A DNA stretch of 64,000 bases, from assembly GCF_001426665.1 (NCBI RefSeq), contig NZ_LMEY01000001.1:933000-996999 (forward strand). The letters run 5' to 3'. Position numbers and translations under genes: made by a program. This document shows, in pieces, positions 8,085-17,716 of this stretch. A model generated the notes under the pieces. That model did no database searches, was not told the DNA's origin, and was given only the letters and a program-made list of their open reading frames with translations. The DNA is from Rhizobium sp. Root1334. Lineage in GTDB: Bacteria > Pseudomonadota > Alphaproteobacteria > Rhizobiales > Rhizobiaceae. The stretch's first letter is position 1; each line of letters opens with the position of its first letter.

Positions 8085-9251
8085 TCAGAGCGCGGCGATG
8101 TAACCCGCCAGCCGTTCGGCCGCGATGGCGATCTGCTTGGGGTCGCGCAGGAAACAAGCGCGCATGAACAGCGATCCACCCTCGCCGAACGCGGTTCCGG
8201 GTGCGAGGCCAACCCCGGTCTTGTCGACGATATCGAGAGCTGCGCGCCGTGCATCGGTCACGCCGTCGATCTTCAAAAAAGCATAGATAGCGCCGTCCGG
8301 CTTCAGCGTCTGCACCCGGTTGGTGGCGATCAGCGCATCGCAGAGCAGATCGCGCGACCGGGCAGCCTTGGCAACATTTTCCGCAACGAACGCATCGCCT
8401 TGATCAAGCGCCACGACGGCGCCCTGCTGAATGAACTGCGCCACGCCAGATGTCGAATATTGAATGAGATTTTCCAGCACCTGGCCGATCGCAGGCGGTG
8501 CCACGATCCACCCGGCCCGCCAGCCGGTCATCGACCAGTTCTTGGAGAAGGAATTGACGAACAGGATACGCTCGCCTTCCTCCATCACATCGAGGAAGGA
8601 CGGGGCACGATCGCCGTTGTAGGAATAAAGAGCATAAATCTCATCAGCCATGATCCACAGGCCGTGCTTGCGTGCCAGCGCCAGGATGGCTTTCAGATCA
8701 TCATGCGTGGCCGTCCAGCCGGTGGGATTGGAGGGCGTATTGACGAACAGCGCCCGCGTCTTTTCGGTAATCGCCGCCTCGAGCTTACCGATATCGAGCT
8801 GCCATTTTCCGTCTTCGAAACTGAGCGGCACGGCAATCGGGCGAACGCCGGACAGTTCGGCACTGGCGGCAAAATTCGGCCAGGCCGGAGTGAGAAATAC
8901 CATTTCGTCGCCCGGCGAGGTCACGGCCTCGATGGCAAGCTTGATGGCCTGCATGCCCGAACCGGTCACGTAGAAATTGTCAGACGACAACGTCTTGCCG
9001 AAATGGCGCTGATAGTAGCGCGACAGGGCTTCGCGCAACGGCGGAATACCGCGCTGCCAGGTGTAAAAGGTTTCGCCGGCTTTCAGCGAATCCTGCGCCG
9101 CCTGCGAAATGAAATCCGGTGTCGGCAAGTCCCCCTCGCCGACCCAGAGCGGAATAAGCCCCTCGCGACCGCGCGCATAATTCACCAGTTCAACGATGCC
9201 GCTTTCCGGCGCGGAAAGGGATCGGGGGCTGAGGCTGGCAAGTATGGTCAT
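8085..9251 (-). CDS. pyridoxal-phosphate-dependent aminotransferase, class I/II
   Basis: 388 residues of fold type I aminotransferase. The motifs NTPSNPTGW, ADEIYALYSYNG and SFSKNWSMTGWRAGW are clear, the last with the Schiff-base lysine near residue 235, and the Arg in LFMRACFL near the C-terminus should bind the substrate carboxylate. This branch is similar to aspartate/aromatic aminotransferases of subgroup I-gamma. The specific amino donor is not predictable. It stands alone between galE and mscL with the same orientation. Confidence 0.85.
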   Translation of the reverse strand: MTILASLSPRSLSAPESGIVELVNYARGREGLIPLWVGEGDLPTPDFISQAAQDSLKAGETFYTWQRGIPPLREALSRYYQRHFGKTLSSDNFYVTGSGMQAIKLAIEAVTSPGDEMVFLTPAWPNFAASAELSGVRPIAVPLSFEDGKWQLDIGKLEAAITEKTRALFVNTPSNPTGWTATHDDLKAILALARKHGLWIMADEIYALYSYNGDRAPSFLDVMEEGERILFVNSFSKNWSMTGWRAGWIVAPPAIGQVLENLIQYSTSGVAQFIQQGAVVALDQGDAFVAENVAKAARSRDLLCDALIATNRVQTLKPDGAIYAFLKIDGVTDARRAALDIVDKTGVGLAPGTAFGEGGSLFMRACFLRDPKQIAIAAERLAGYIAAL

Positions 9252-9375
9252 CGGCGGGCTCCTGTTTGCCCGCCGCTTCTAGCTGTTTTTCAGATCACGA
9301 TCACGCGATATTCAGTGACGGATTTATCGATTCTGGTGATGTATCGAAGCCCACCTGAAAACCGCGAAATGTGCC

Positions 9376-9804
9376 TTACACGCGCTGCGTTTTCAGCAGG
9401 TCGCGGATCTCAGTGAGGAGCTGCACGTCTACCGGCGGCGGTGCTGCCGGTTCGGCTTCCTTCTGCTTTTCCAGAGAAGCCCGCATTTTGTTGACGCCCT
9501 TGACCATCAGGAAAATGATCCAGGCAAGGATCAGGAAGTTGATCACCACGGTCAGAAAGTTGCCATAGGCGAAGACTGCGCCCTGTTCGCGCGCTGCAGC
9601 GAGCGACGTTGCTGTGACTTTGGAGGAGAGCGGGAAGAAGAAGTTGGAGAAATCAAGGCCGCCGGTGATGGCGCCGATGACCGGCATGATGATGTCGCCG
9701 ACCAGCGAATTGACGATCAGCGTGAACGCGCCGCCGATGATGATACCGACCGCAAGGTCCATGACATTGCCGCGGGCGATAAACGCCTTGAATTCATTCA
9801 GCAT
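9376..9804 (-). CDS. mscL: large-conductance mechanosensitive channel
   Basis: 142 residues. The N-terminal sequence [25 protein letters not shown] is diagnostic of MscL, and the second membrane segment ([21 protein letters not shown]) follows a periplasmic loop. MscL is a homopentameric inner-membrane pore that opens under high membrane tension and releases solutes upon hypo-osmotic shock. The C-terminal cytoplasmic helix ends in [15 protein letters not shown], as in the family. Good ribosome binding sequence (AAGGAGAG) precedes the ATG. It is divergent from the sensor kinase at 10043. Confidence 0.95.
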   Translation of the reverse strand: MLNEFKAFIARGNVMDLAVGIIIGGAFTLIVNSLVGDIIMPVIGAITGGLDFSNFFFPLSSKVTATSLAAAREQGAVFAYGNFLTVVINFLILAWIIFLMVKGVNKMRASLEKQKEAEPAAPPPVDVQLLTEIRDLLKTQRV

Positions 9805-10042
9805 TACTCTCTCCTTGTTGCACCTTAAGCCAACTGCGCTTGCCTGATTCTTACGCAGTGGAACGCACGTCGGATGCTAAACGAAAACCAAATTATGTAA
9901 ATCACAGGCAAAAATAACGGCACATGAGCAAATTGCGGCCTGATGGGAAAAGAGCCGTGGTTTCTTTGACTTAAGGCTTAGGCCATCGCGATTTTCTTCC
10001 CAACCGTCTTGTCCTATGCTCCAGGTGAGAGAAGGAGGAGAC

Positions 10043-13000
10043 ATGCTCTCGGGCTCGATCATTTTCGCTGCCGCCTTCGGCTACCTGCTGCTGCTGTTTG
10101 CGGTGGCAAGTTATGGCGATCGCAAGGCGTGGAAGACCGCCCCTGCCGGAAAGGGCAGGCCGCTGGTCTATGCCCTCAGTCTGGCGATCTACTGCACCTC
10201 ATGGACTTATTTCGGCGGCGTCGGCCTTGCCGCCGAGCGGGGTCTCGAATTCACCGGCATCTATATCGGCCCGATCCTGATGTTCACCATCGGCTTGCCG
10301 GTCATCCGCCGGATCATCGCGCTGGCCAAGGCCGAGAAACTAACCTCAGTTGCCGATTTCATTGCCGCGCGCTACGGCAAGAACCCGATGGTCGCCGCCA
10401 TCGTCGCGCTGATCTCGCTGGTTGGTGCCATCCCCTATATCGCGCTGCAGCTCAAGGCCGTTTCGAGCTCAGTATCGGCCATGGTCGACACCAGCGGCTA
10501 CGGCATCGGCTCCGGCCAGGATTTCATCGACCTGCCGCTGCTGGTGACGCTTTTCCTTGCCTGCTTCGCCATCGTTTTTGGCACGCGCCATACCGATGCA
10601 ACCGAGCATCAGGACGGGCTGATCCTGGCGATCGCAATGGAATCGGTGGTCAAGCTTCTGGCTCTGGTGACCGCCGGGATCTATGTCGTCTTCTTCCTGT
10701 TCGACGGCCCGGGCGACCTGTGGGCGAAGGCTCTTGCCAACCAACAGGTGATGACGGCGCTGCACTACGAGACGCCGCTGCCACGCTGGATCCTGCTGAT
10801 TGTCCTTTCCGCCTTTGCCATCATCATGCTGCCGCGGCAGTTCCATGTGACGGTGGTGGAGAACAGGACGGAAAGGGACCTGCGCACCGCCGGCATTCTG
10901 TTTCCGATCTATCTCATCGCCATTAACCTGTTCGTACTGCCGGTTGCGATCGGCGGCGTGCTGACTTTCGCCGGCACCGGCGATGCCGATCTCTATCTGC
11001 TGACGCTGCCGCTTGCTGCCGATATGCCGTTGCTGACCATGATCACCTTCATCGGCGGCTTCTCCGCCGCGACGGCCATGGTCATCGTCGCTTCCGTGGC
11101 GCTGTCGATCATGATTTCCAACGATATCGTCATGCCGGTGTTCCTGCGGCGCAACCTGATGGGCCGCGGTGGCTCGCAGGATGTGGCTGGCACCCTGCTC
11201 AATGTCCGGCGCACCGCGATCTTCGTGGTGCTGCTGCTCGGATATGCCTACTATCGCTCTGCGGACATGGGCTCCGGCCTTGCCTCGCTCGGCCTTCTCG
11301 CCTTTGCCGCAATTTCGCAGATGGCACCGGCCCTGTTCGGGGGCCTCGTCTGGCGGCAGGCAAATGCGCGCGGCGCGATTGCCGGCATGACGCTCGGTTT
11401 TCTCGTCTGGGCCTATCTCCTGTTTCTGCCGAGCCTTGGCGGACCTGATAATTCGCATGTCGCGGCAACCGTGCTTGGCTTCCTGTTCCCGTTCACCTCG
11501 GTCTTTTCCGGTCCCGAAGCCGATCCGCTGGTCAATGCCTCGGCGCTCAGCCTGCTGGTCAATGTCATGGCCTATGTCATCGGCTCGCTCACCCGGGCGC
11601 CGAAACCATTGGAGCGTCTACAGGCGGGGGTGTTCATCCGTCGCAAATCGCGCACCGAAAAAGCCTTTCGCGGCCGCAAGACCAAGATCACCGTCCTCGA
11701 TCTGAAAACCACGATCGCGCGCTATCTCGGCCAGGAGCGGATGGAACGCTCCTTCCAGACCTACGAGCGTCAGTCGGGGCGCTGGCTGGAGGATCACCTG
11801 CCCGCCGATATGGGCCTTATCCATTTCTCCGAACAACTGCTCGGCAGCGCCATCGGTTCGTCTTCCGCCCGGCTGGTCCTGTCGCTGGTGCTGCAGCGGC
11901 TGGACGATGCGTCATCGGACACCGCCTGGCTTCTCGACCAGGCATCGGAGGCGCTGCAATACAATCAGGACATGCTGCAGACGGCACTGTCTCAGATGGA
12001 CCAGGGTATCGCCGTCTTCGACAGCTCGAACAACCTGATCATCTGGAACCGCCGCTTCCGCCAGCTGCTCGACCTGCCGGAAACGGCCGGACAGGTCGGC
12101 TTTCCGCTGGCGGATATCGTCTCGATGCTCACCCAGCGCGGCGATATCCGCAGGGAAGACGGCAAGCGGCTGGTCGCCGACTTCCTCACCCTTGACAAGC
12201 CTTTCCTGCTGGAACTCTCCGGTGGCACGCGGATCATCGAGGTACGCACCAATGCCATGCCCGACAAGGGCATCGTCACCACCTATACCGACATAACCCA
12301 GCGCGTTGCCGCAGATATGGCGCTGAAGCAGGCAAACGAGACGCTGGAATTGCGCGTTGCCGAACGCACCGGCGAACTCACCCGCGTCAACAAGGAAGTG
12401 GCCGAAGCCCGCGCCGCCGCCGAAGAGGCCAATATCGGCAAGACGCGGTTCTTCGCCGCCGCAGGCCACGATATCCTGCAGCCGTTGAACGCCGCCCGCC
12501 TCTATTCATCGTCTTTGGTTGAGCGTCTGGGGGAATCGGAAAACAGCGCGCTGGTGCAGAATATCGATTCCTCGCTGGAATCGGTCGAAACCATCCTTGG
12601 CGCAGTCCTCGACATCTCCCGGCTCGATACCGGCGCGATGAAGCCGCGCCTGCAATCCGTGCCGCTCAATGATCTGCTGCGGCGCATCGAGACGGATTTC
12701 GCACCGGTCGCCCGCGCCGCGAATCTCAAGCTGACCGTCATGCCGACTTCGCTGACGGTGCGCACCGACCCCAACCTTCTGCGCCGCCTGGTGCAGAACC
12801 TCGTCTCTAATGCCATCAAATATACGCCGGCCGGCAAGGTGCTCGTCGGCGTACGCCGCGAAGGTGGCGATGCCGTCATCCAGGTGCTTGATTCCGGCAT
12901 CGGCATTCCGGCGTCCAAGTTCCGCACCGTCTTCAAGGAGTTCGCCCGCCTTGATGAAGGCGCTAAGACCGCAGCCGGGCTCGGGCTCGGGCTTTCGATC

Positions 13001-13543
13001 GTCGACCGCATTTCGCGGGTTCTCAACCACAGCGTCGACCTGCAATCCAAACCGGGCAAGGGCACACGCTTCCGGGTGAGGCTGCCCATTGACCGCACCG
13101 TTGCCAGCAGCGCCAAGGCCACGGCATCAGACCCCATTCGCACCGCCGAACCGCTGCATGGACTGCGTGTGCTGTGTATCGACAACGAGCCTTTGATCCT
13201 GGAGGGCATGAAGCTGCTGCTGGAGGGCTGGGGCTGCAACGTCGCAACCACGCCATCCCTCGACATCTGGCAGCAAGGCCTGACCGCCCATGACCCGCGC
13301 CCCGACGCGATCATTGCCGACTATCACCTGGACAACGGCACCGGCATCGACATGATCCGCGCTATCCGGCTCTATTTCGGCACTGAAATCCCGTCGCTTT
13401 TGGTCACGGCCGACCGTTCACCCGAGGTCCGCGCGAGCGCCGAGCGCGACGGTATCACCCTGCAAAACAAGCCGGTCCGGCCCGCCTCGATGCGAGCCTG
13501 GCTGACGCAACTGTCGGTCTCGATGAAGGCGGCGGCGGAGTAG
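10043..13543 (+). CDS. hybrid sensor histidine kinase with sodium/solute symporter-like sensor domain (NahK/ErcS-type)
   Basis: About 1166 residues. The first roughly 500 form a 12-13-segment SSS (PutP-like) membrane domain; a PAS domain begins near residue 640 (ALSQMDQGIAVFDSSNN), a short coiled coil follows, then a HisKA domain with the phospho-acceptor in AAGHDILQPLNAARL near residue 805, an HATPase domain (NLVSNAIKYTPAGK, GLGLGLSIVDRI) and a C-terminal receiver (LCIDNEPLILEGM from residue 1042, phospho-Asp in IIADYHLD). The ATG at 10043 follows AAGGAGGAG. The layout matches the NahK/ErcS-like orphan hybrid kinases. The convergent NarL-type regulator next door is a likely partner. Ligand unknown. 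Confidence 0.88.
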   Translation: MLSGSIIFAAAFGYLLLLFAVASYGDRKAWKTAPAGKGRPLVYALSLAIYCTSWTYFGGVGLAAERGLEFTGIYIGPILMFTIGLPVIRRIIALAKAEKLTSVADFIAARYGKNPMVAAIVALISLVGAIPYIALQLKAVSSSVSAMVDTSGYGIGSGQDFIDLPLLVTLFLACFAIVFGTRHTDATEHQDGLILAIAMESVVKLLALVTAGIYVVFFLFDGPGDLWAKALANQQVMTALHYETPLPRWILLIVLSAFAIIMLPRQFHVTVVENRTERDLRTAGILFPIYLIAINLFVLPVAIGGVLTFAGTGDADLYLLTLPLAADMPLLTMITFIGGFSAATAMVIVASVALSIMISNDIVMPVFLRRNLMGRGGSQDVAGTLLNVRRTAIFVVLLLGYAYYRSADMGSGLASLGLLAFAAISQMAPALFGGLVWRQANARGAIAGMTLGFLVWAYLLFLPSLGGPDNSHVAATVLGFLFPFTSVFSGPEADPLVNASALSLLVNVMAYVIGSLTRAPKPLERLQAGVFIRRKSRTEKAFRGRKTKITVLDLKTTIARYLGQERMERSFQTYERQSGRWLEDHLPADMGLIHFSEQLLGSAIGSSSARLVLSLVLQRLDDASSDTAWLLDQASEALQYNQDMLQTALSQMDQGIAVFDSSNNLIIWNRRFRQLLDLPETAGQVGFPLADIVSMLTQRGDIRREDGKRLVADFLTLDKPFLLELSGGTRIIEVRTNAMPDKGIVTTYTDITQRVAADMALKQANETLELRVAERTGELTRVNKEVAEARAAAEEANIGKTRFFAAAGHDILQPLNAARLYSSSLVERLGESENSALVQNIDSSLESVETILGAVLDISRLDTGAMKPRLQSVPLNDLLRRIETDFAPVARAANLKLTVMPTSLTVRTDPNLLRRLVQNLVSNAIKYTPAGKVLVGVRREGGDAVIQVLDSGIGIPASKFRTVFKEFARLDEGAKTAAGLGLGLSIVDRISRVLNHSVDLQSKPGKGTRFRVRLPIDRTVASSAKATASDPIRTAEPLHGLRVLCIDNEPLILEGMKLLLEGWGCNVATTPSLDIWQQGLTAHDPRPDAIIADYHLDNGTGIDMIRAIRLYFGTEIPSLLVTADRSPEVRASAERDGITLQNKPVRPASMRAWLTQLSVSMKAAAE

Positions 13544-13595
13544 CAGATTTGCCTTGGGGGACGGGAAACGCCGCCTGTTGTCAATAGATGTCAGT

Positions 13596-14243
13596 TCAAG
13601 CCGCCACGGCTGAAATCTTGCCCAGCTGGATGACCGCCTGCGTCCGGCTGTCGACATCGAGCTTCAAGAGAATGGCCGAGACATGCGCCTTGATCGTTGC
13701 CTCTGAGACGCCGAGTTCGTAGGCGATCTGCTTGTTGAGCAGGCCTTCGGCGAGCATGCCGAGCACGCGGGATTGCTGCGGCGTGAGCGTCTGCAGACGG
13801 TGCAACAGAGCCGCCACTTCAGGCTCGTGCTCCATGCCGCGCTGGAAACCTGGCGGCGTGAAGATATCGCCGGCCATCACCGTATCGATTCCCTGGCGAA
13901 TTTCATCGATCCCGGCAGACTTGGAGAGGAAGCCGGAAGCGCCGAGTTCGAGCGCGCGCTGGATGGTTGCCGGATCGTCATGGGCGGAAACGATCATCAC
14001 CGGCAGGCTCTGGAATTCGGCGCGGAGCGCAATCAGTCCCGAAAGCCCGCTGACACCCGGCATGGTCAAATCCAGCAGCATCAGATCCACGGATACATTG
14101 TCAAGCACCGCCTGCCGGGCCGAGGTGAAGTCCCCCGCCTCGATAATCGCCGGGTTGCCCGGCATGCCGCCCAAAGCCTGACGCATCGCGCCACGAAACA
14201 GCGGATGATCGTCCGCAATGATGATGGTCAATCCTGACGTCAT
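13596..14243 (-). CDS. NarL/LuxR-family response regulator
   Basis: 215 residues with an N-terminal receiver (IIIADDHPLFRGAM, phospho-Asp in DLMLLDLTMPGVSG near residue 55, Lys in GFLSKSAG) and a C-terminal LuxR-type HTH (LTPQQSRVLGMLAEGLLNKQ ... ATIKAHVSAILLKL). The ATG at 14243 follows GGGAGGGAG; an upstream ATG at 14282 lacks such a site. It is convergent with the large hybrid kinase and only 52 bp away, so the two are probable two-component partners, as is common for ErcS/NahK-type kinases. Target genes are not visible. Confidence 0.87.
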   Translation of the reverse strand: MTSGLTIIIADDHPLFRGAMRQALGGMPGNPAIIEAGDFTSARQAVLDNVSVDLMLLDLTMPGVSGLSGLIALRAEFQSLPVMIVSAHDDPATIQRALELGASGFLSKSAGIDEIRQGIDTVMAGDIFTPPGFQRGMEHEPEVAALLHRLQTLTPQQSRVLGMLAEGLLNKQIAYELGVSEATIKAHVSAILLKLDVDSRTQAVIQLGKISAVAA

Positions 14244-14326
14244 GACGCTCCCTCCCAAGAGCACGGCCGCAAGGCCCGTCACGGCGGAAAATCCTCCAAT
14301 TCGTCCGCTGTGACGTCCGGATCCGG

Positions 14327-14764
14327 TCAGGTCTTTTGAGGCACATCCTCCGTCTTGCCAGACGGCGGCTTTTCCTCACTTTCCAGATCTTTTACAATTC
14401 CCATGAAACTGCGCATCATTCTTTCCATGACGCCCATCGTCTGGTCAATCTCTTCCTTCGTCGGAAGCCTTGGTTTGACGCCCAACGGGCCTTCCGATGC
14501 GGCCTTTTCCAGGGTTTCCACACGTTTGGTCAGCAAATCGAGTTCCAGTTCGAAGGCCGTGCGCTCGTCGGCCGCCATCCGGCAGACGATGTCGCCGTCC
14601 TTTTCCTGGCAGAGCGAGACTTCCCCGGTCTGTGTATCCAGCCGTGCGATGCCACTGTCGGTCTTCTGCATGGCATACCGCCCGGGCGCGGGCTCCTGCG
14701 CCAAAGCGGCACACGCTGCAAACATGCCGCCAAGGGCGACTACCGGCATCAGCATCCTGTTCAT
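14327..14764 (-). CDS. hypothetical exported protein
   Basis: About 145 residues, starting with a Sec signal peptide (MNRMLMPVVALGGMFAACAA, cleavage likely after ALAQ). The mature part contains YAMQKTDSGIARLDTQTGEVSLCQEKDGDIVCRMAADERTAFE-like sequence with two cysteines about ten residues apart, followed by a predicted coiled coil (ELDLLTKRVETLEKAA). No catalytic motif is recognised. AAGGAG lies just upstream of the ATG at 14764. It is 83 bp upstream of the NarL-type regulator gene in the same direction and divergent from the DUF952 gene, so it may share the regulator's transcript. Confidence 0.65.
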   Translation of the reverse strand: MNRMLMPVVALGGMFAACAALAQEPAPGRYAMQKTDSGIARLDTQTGEVSLCQEKDGDIVCRMAADERTAFELELDLLTKRVETLEKAASEGPLGVKPRLPTKEEIDQTMGVMERMMRSFMGIVKDLESEEKPPSGKTEDVPQKT

Positions 14765-14897
14765 TGCATTCTCCTTGCCTAACAAAAAACCGTTGATCCT
14801 CAAAAATCAGGATCCCGTCCCGCTTGCCGGTGGACATTCGCAGAAGATTACGGCAATCCCGCAAAGGATATCGTCCAAGCTTTCAGGAAACGGCGGC

Positions 14898-15245
14898 ATG
14901 CGCAGTATTATCTACAAAATCGTTCCGGCAACTCTATGGCAGAGTGCGCGCGACAGCGGAGAATTCAAGGGCGCGCCGATCGATCTGACCGATGGGTACA
15001 TCCATTTTTCGGCCGCAGATCAGGTCAAACAGACCGCTGCCCTGTATTTCGCCGGCCAGGGCGACCTGCTGCTTGTTGCCGTCGATGGCGAAAAGCTGGG
15101 CGACAAGCTGGTCTACGAGGCCTCGCGCGGCGGCGCCTTGTTTCCACACCTCTTTGCCACTTTGCCGCTGGATGCGGTCATTTGGGAAAAGCCATTGCCG
15201 CTCGACGCAAACGGTATCCACGTCTTTCCGGAGCTTGATCAATGA
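14898..15245 (+). CDS. DUF952 domain protein
   Basis: 115 residues beginning IIYKIVPATLWQSARDSGEF and containing DLTDGYIHFSAADQVKQTA, the signature of DUF952, then GDLLLVAVDGEKL and a VFPELDQ end. The family has an ADP-ribosyltransferase-like fold but its function is not established. The open frame extends far upstream but only the part from 14898 looks like the family. Its stop overlaps the start of pyrD by 4 bp (ATGA), so the pair is co-translated, an arrangement common in rhizobia. Confidence 0.85.
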   Translation: MRSIIYKIVPATLWQSARDSGEFKGAPIDLTDGYIHFSAADQVKQTAALYFAGQGDLLLVAVDGEKLGDKLVYEASRGGALFPHLFATLPLDAVIWEKPLPLDANGIHVFPELDQ

Positions 15246-16330
15246 TCGACGTTTTCCAGTCGCTGGCCCGCCGTGGCCTTTTCCTTCTCGATCCGGAAGC
15301 CGCTCATGGCTTGTCGATCAAGGGGCTGAAGACCGGCCTTGTGCCTGCCTGCACAGCTCCCGCCGATCCGCGCCTGGCACAGACAGTGGCGGGTCTGGCC
15401 TTCATCAATCCGATCGGCCTTGCGGCCGGCTACGACAAGAACGCCGAGGTGCCGGAAGCACTATTGAGGCTCGGTTTCGGCTTTACCGAGATCGGCACGG
15501 TGACGCCGAAGCCACAGGCAGGCAATGACAAGCCACGCATCTTCCGGCTGGTCGAGGACGAGGCCGTCATCAACCGTCTGGGCTTCAACAACGAAGGTCA
15601 TCATGCCGCACTCCAGCGCCTCAAGGCCTGTGATAGTAAAGCGATGATCGGCGTTAATATCGGCGCCAACAAGGACAGCGCCGATCGCATCGCCGATTAC
15701 GTTACCGGCATCCGCACCTTCTACGGTGTCGCCCGATATTTCACCGCCAACATTTCTTCGCCGAACACGCCCGGCCTGCGCGACCTGCAGGCGCGCGAAA
15801 GCCTTTCGGCGCTGCTTTCCGCCGTCCTTGCCGCTCGCGATGACGAAGCTACCAGGGCTGGCATCCGCGTGCCGGTATTCCTGAAGATCGCGCCGGATCT
15901 GACCGAAGAGGGCATGGACGATATCGCCGCTGTCGCATTGGCGCATCCCCTCGATGGCCTGATCGTCTCCAACACGACACTATCGCGCGATGGCCTCAAG
16001 GACCAACGGCAAGCCAAAGAGAGCGGCGGCCTGTCCGGCAAGCCGCTGTTTGAGAAATCGACCATCGTGCTGGCCAAGATGCGCAAGCGCGTCGGCGCCG
16101 ATCTGCCGATCATCGGCGTCGGCGGCGTCTCGTCGGCCGAAACGGCTGCGGAAAAGATCCGCGCCGGCGCAAATCTCGTCCAGCTTTATTCCTGCATGGT
16201 TTACGAAGGCCCATCGCTACCGGGCAGGATCGTGCGCGGCCTTTCACAACTCTGCGACCGCGAAAAGCTGGCTTCAATCAGCGATATCCGTGGCAGCCGG
16301 ACGGATTACTGGGCCGGCAAGAACGCCTGA
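15242..16330 (+). CDS. pyrD: dihydroorotate dehydrogenase (quinone), class 2
   Basis: 362 residues with class 2 features: an N-terminal amphipathic helix for membrane association, NPIGLAAGYDKNAEVPEALL, GFTEIGTVTPKPQ, RLGFNNEGH, ANISSPNTPGLRDLQ and GVGGVSSAETAAEKI for FMN phosphate binding. It oxidises dihydroorotate to orotate with quinone as acceptor in pyrimidine synthesis. It is coupled to the DUF952 gene by an overlapping ATGA and its 3' end overlaps the convergent MATE gene by 25 bp, so there is no room for a separate terminator. Confidence 0.95.
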   Translation: MIDVFQSLARRGLFLLDPEAAHGLSIKGLKTGLVPACTAPADPRLAQTVAGLAFINPIGLAAGYDKNAEVPEALLRLGFGFTEIGTVTPKPQAGNDKPRIFRLVEDEAVINRLGFNNEGHHAALQRLKACDSKAMIGVNIGANKDSADRIADYVTGIRTFYGVARYFTANISSPNTPGLRDLQARESLSALLSAVLAARDDEATRAGIRVPVFLKIAPDLTEEGMDDIAAVALAHPLDGLIVSNTTLSRDGLKDQRQAKESGGLSGKPLFEKSTIVLAKMRKRVGADLPIIGVGGVSSAETAAEKIRAGANLVQLYSCMVYEGPSLPGRIVRGLSQLCDREKLASISDIRGSRTDYWAGKNA

Positions 16331-17673
16331 GCCGAACGGCGCGGCACCAGCACCATCAGGAAGAGGCCGCGAAACAAAAGGAAAAGATTGAGCGCGGCCC
16401 AGAGACCGTGATTGCCGAAGACCGGCACGAGCAGACAGAGCGCTGCGCCATAGCCGGCAAAGGCCAGCAGCATCATGTTGCGCATGTCGCGTGACCACGT
16501 GGCGCCGATGAACACGCCGTCCATCAGGAAGGCGAGCGCGCCGGTCAGTGCGGTGATCGCCGCCCAAGGCATGTAGCTATAGGCCTCGGCGCGCACATCG
16601 GTTGCCGTCGTCAGGAGATCAATCAGCCGGTTGCCGAAAATGAGGAAGGCGATGGTGGTGAAACCTGCCAGCGCAAAGGACCAGATTGCCGTCATCCTTA
16701 ACGCGCGGTCGAAGGCGGGGCGGAAACGCGCGCCAATTGCCCGGCCGGTCAATTGCTCCGCAGCATTGGCAAGTCCGTCGAGATAATAGCCTGCCACCAG
16801 AAAGATGGTCATCAACACCGAATTGGCCGCCAGCGTGACCGGTCCAAACGATGTGCCGATCCGCGTCATCAAGGTGAACGCCGCCAGAAGCACGAAGGAG
16901 CGGATCATGATATCGCGGTTTAGCCCGAACAGCGGCTTCAGGCGCGCGGGGGAAAAGACGGTTGCCCAACTCGGCGCAACCGACCGGTCAAACCGTGCGA
17001 AAACCACGACAAAACCGACGACGGCGCCAATCACCTCTCCCGTCACCGTCGCCAGCGCCACGCCCATCACGCCCCAGCCGAGATGCAGCCCAAGAAAGAT
17101 CGACAGGACAATGTTGATACCGTTGATCAACGTCTGAAGAAGCAATCCCGTCGTGCCCTGGCCACGGCCGAGCACGAAACCGAGGATGGCATAATTGGCG
17201 AGCGCGGCAGGAGCGGCGAGAATCCGATACGTAAAATAGATCCGCGTCACGCCTTCGATATCCGGCCCCGGCGCCAGCAGCCAGATCCCGGCTGCAAGCA
17301 GCAGCGGCGACAACACGAGCGCTATGGAACCGCTGACGAGCGCAATGCTGAGCGAACGCCAGAAGACCGCCTGCTCCTCCGCTTTGTCACCGCGCCCGAA
17401 GGCCTGGGCGACCAGTCCGGTCGTTGCGGAGCGCAGGAAATTGAATGTTGTGAAAATCAGGTCAAACACGATTGCGCCGACGGCGAGCCCCGCCAGCATC
17501 GTCGCCTGCCCAAGCTGGCCGACGACGGCGGTGTCGACAAGACCAAGTAACGGCGTGGTGAGAAACCCCAGCGTCATCGGCACAGCGATCGAAAGAATCA
17601 GCCGGTTGGTGACGAGAAAGGGTCCCGCTCCGTGGGCGTTCTCGCGAATATCCGTCGTTGGCGCTGCAGTCAT
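16306..17673 (-). CDS. MATE family efflux transporter (DinF type)
   Basis: 455 residues with 12 predicted membrane helices in two MatE repeats. The N-terminus ILSIAVPMTLGFLTTPLLGLVDTAVVGQLG is typical of the DinF branch. Such proteins are Na+- or H+-driven exporters of drugs or organic cations in the inner membrane. Its substrate is unknown. The start at 17673 has AGAGGGGG upstream. The last 25 bp overlap the 3' end of pyrD on the other strand. Confidence 0.88.
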   Translation of the reverse strand: MTAAPTTDIRENAHGAGPFLVTNRLILSIAVPMTLGFLTTPLLGLVDTAVVGQLGQATMLAGLAVGAIVFDLIFTTFNFLRSATTGLVAQAFGRGDKAEEQAVFWRSLSIALVSGSIALVLSPLLLAAGIWLLAPGPDIEGVTRIYFTYRILAAPAALANYAILGFVLGRGQGTTGLLLQTLINGINIVLSIFLGLHLGWGVMGVALATVTGEVIGAVVGFVVVFARFDRSVAPSWATVFSPARLKPLFGLNRDIMIRSFVLLAAFTLMTRIGTSFGPVTLAANSVLMTIFLVAGYYLDGLANAAEQLTGRAIGARFRPAFDRALRMTAIWSFALAGFTTIAFLIFGNRLIDLLTTATDVRAEAYSYMPWAAITALTGALAFLMDGVFIGATWSRDMRNMMLLAFAGYGAALCLLVPVFGNHGLWAALNLFLLFRGLFLMVLVPRRSAQAFLPAQ

Positions 17674-17716
17674 GGCCGCCCCCTCTCAGAACCAGCCGCA
17701 AAACGTCAGAATCACA

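Noticed and set aside
10469-11458. 329-codon minus-strand frame inside the sensor kinase
   Set aside because: It overlaps the membrane domain of a gene with full domain support and resembles no protein.
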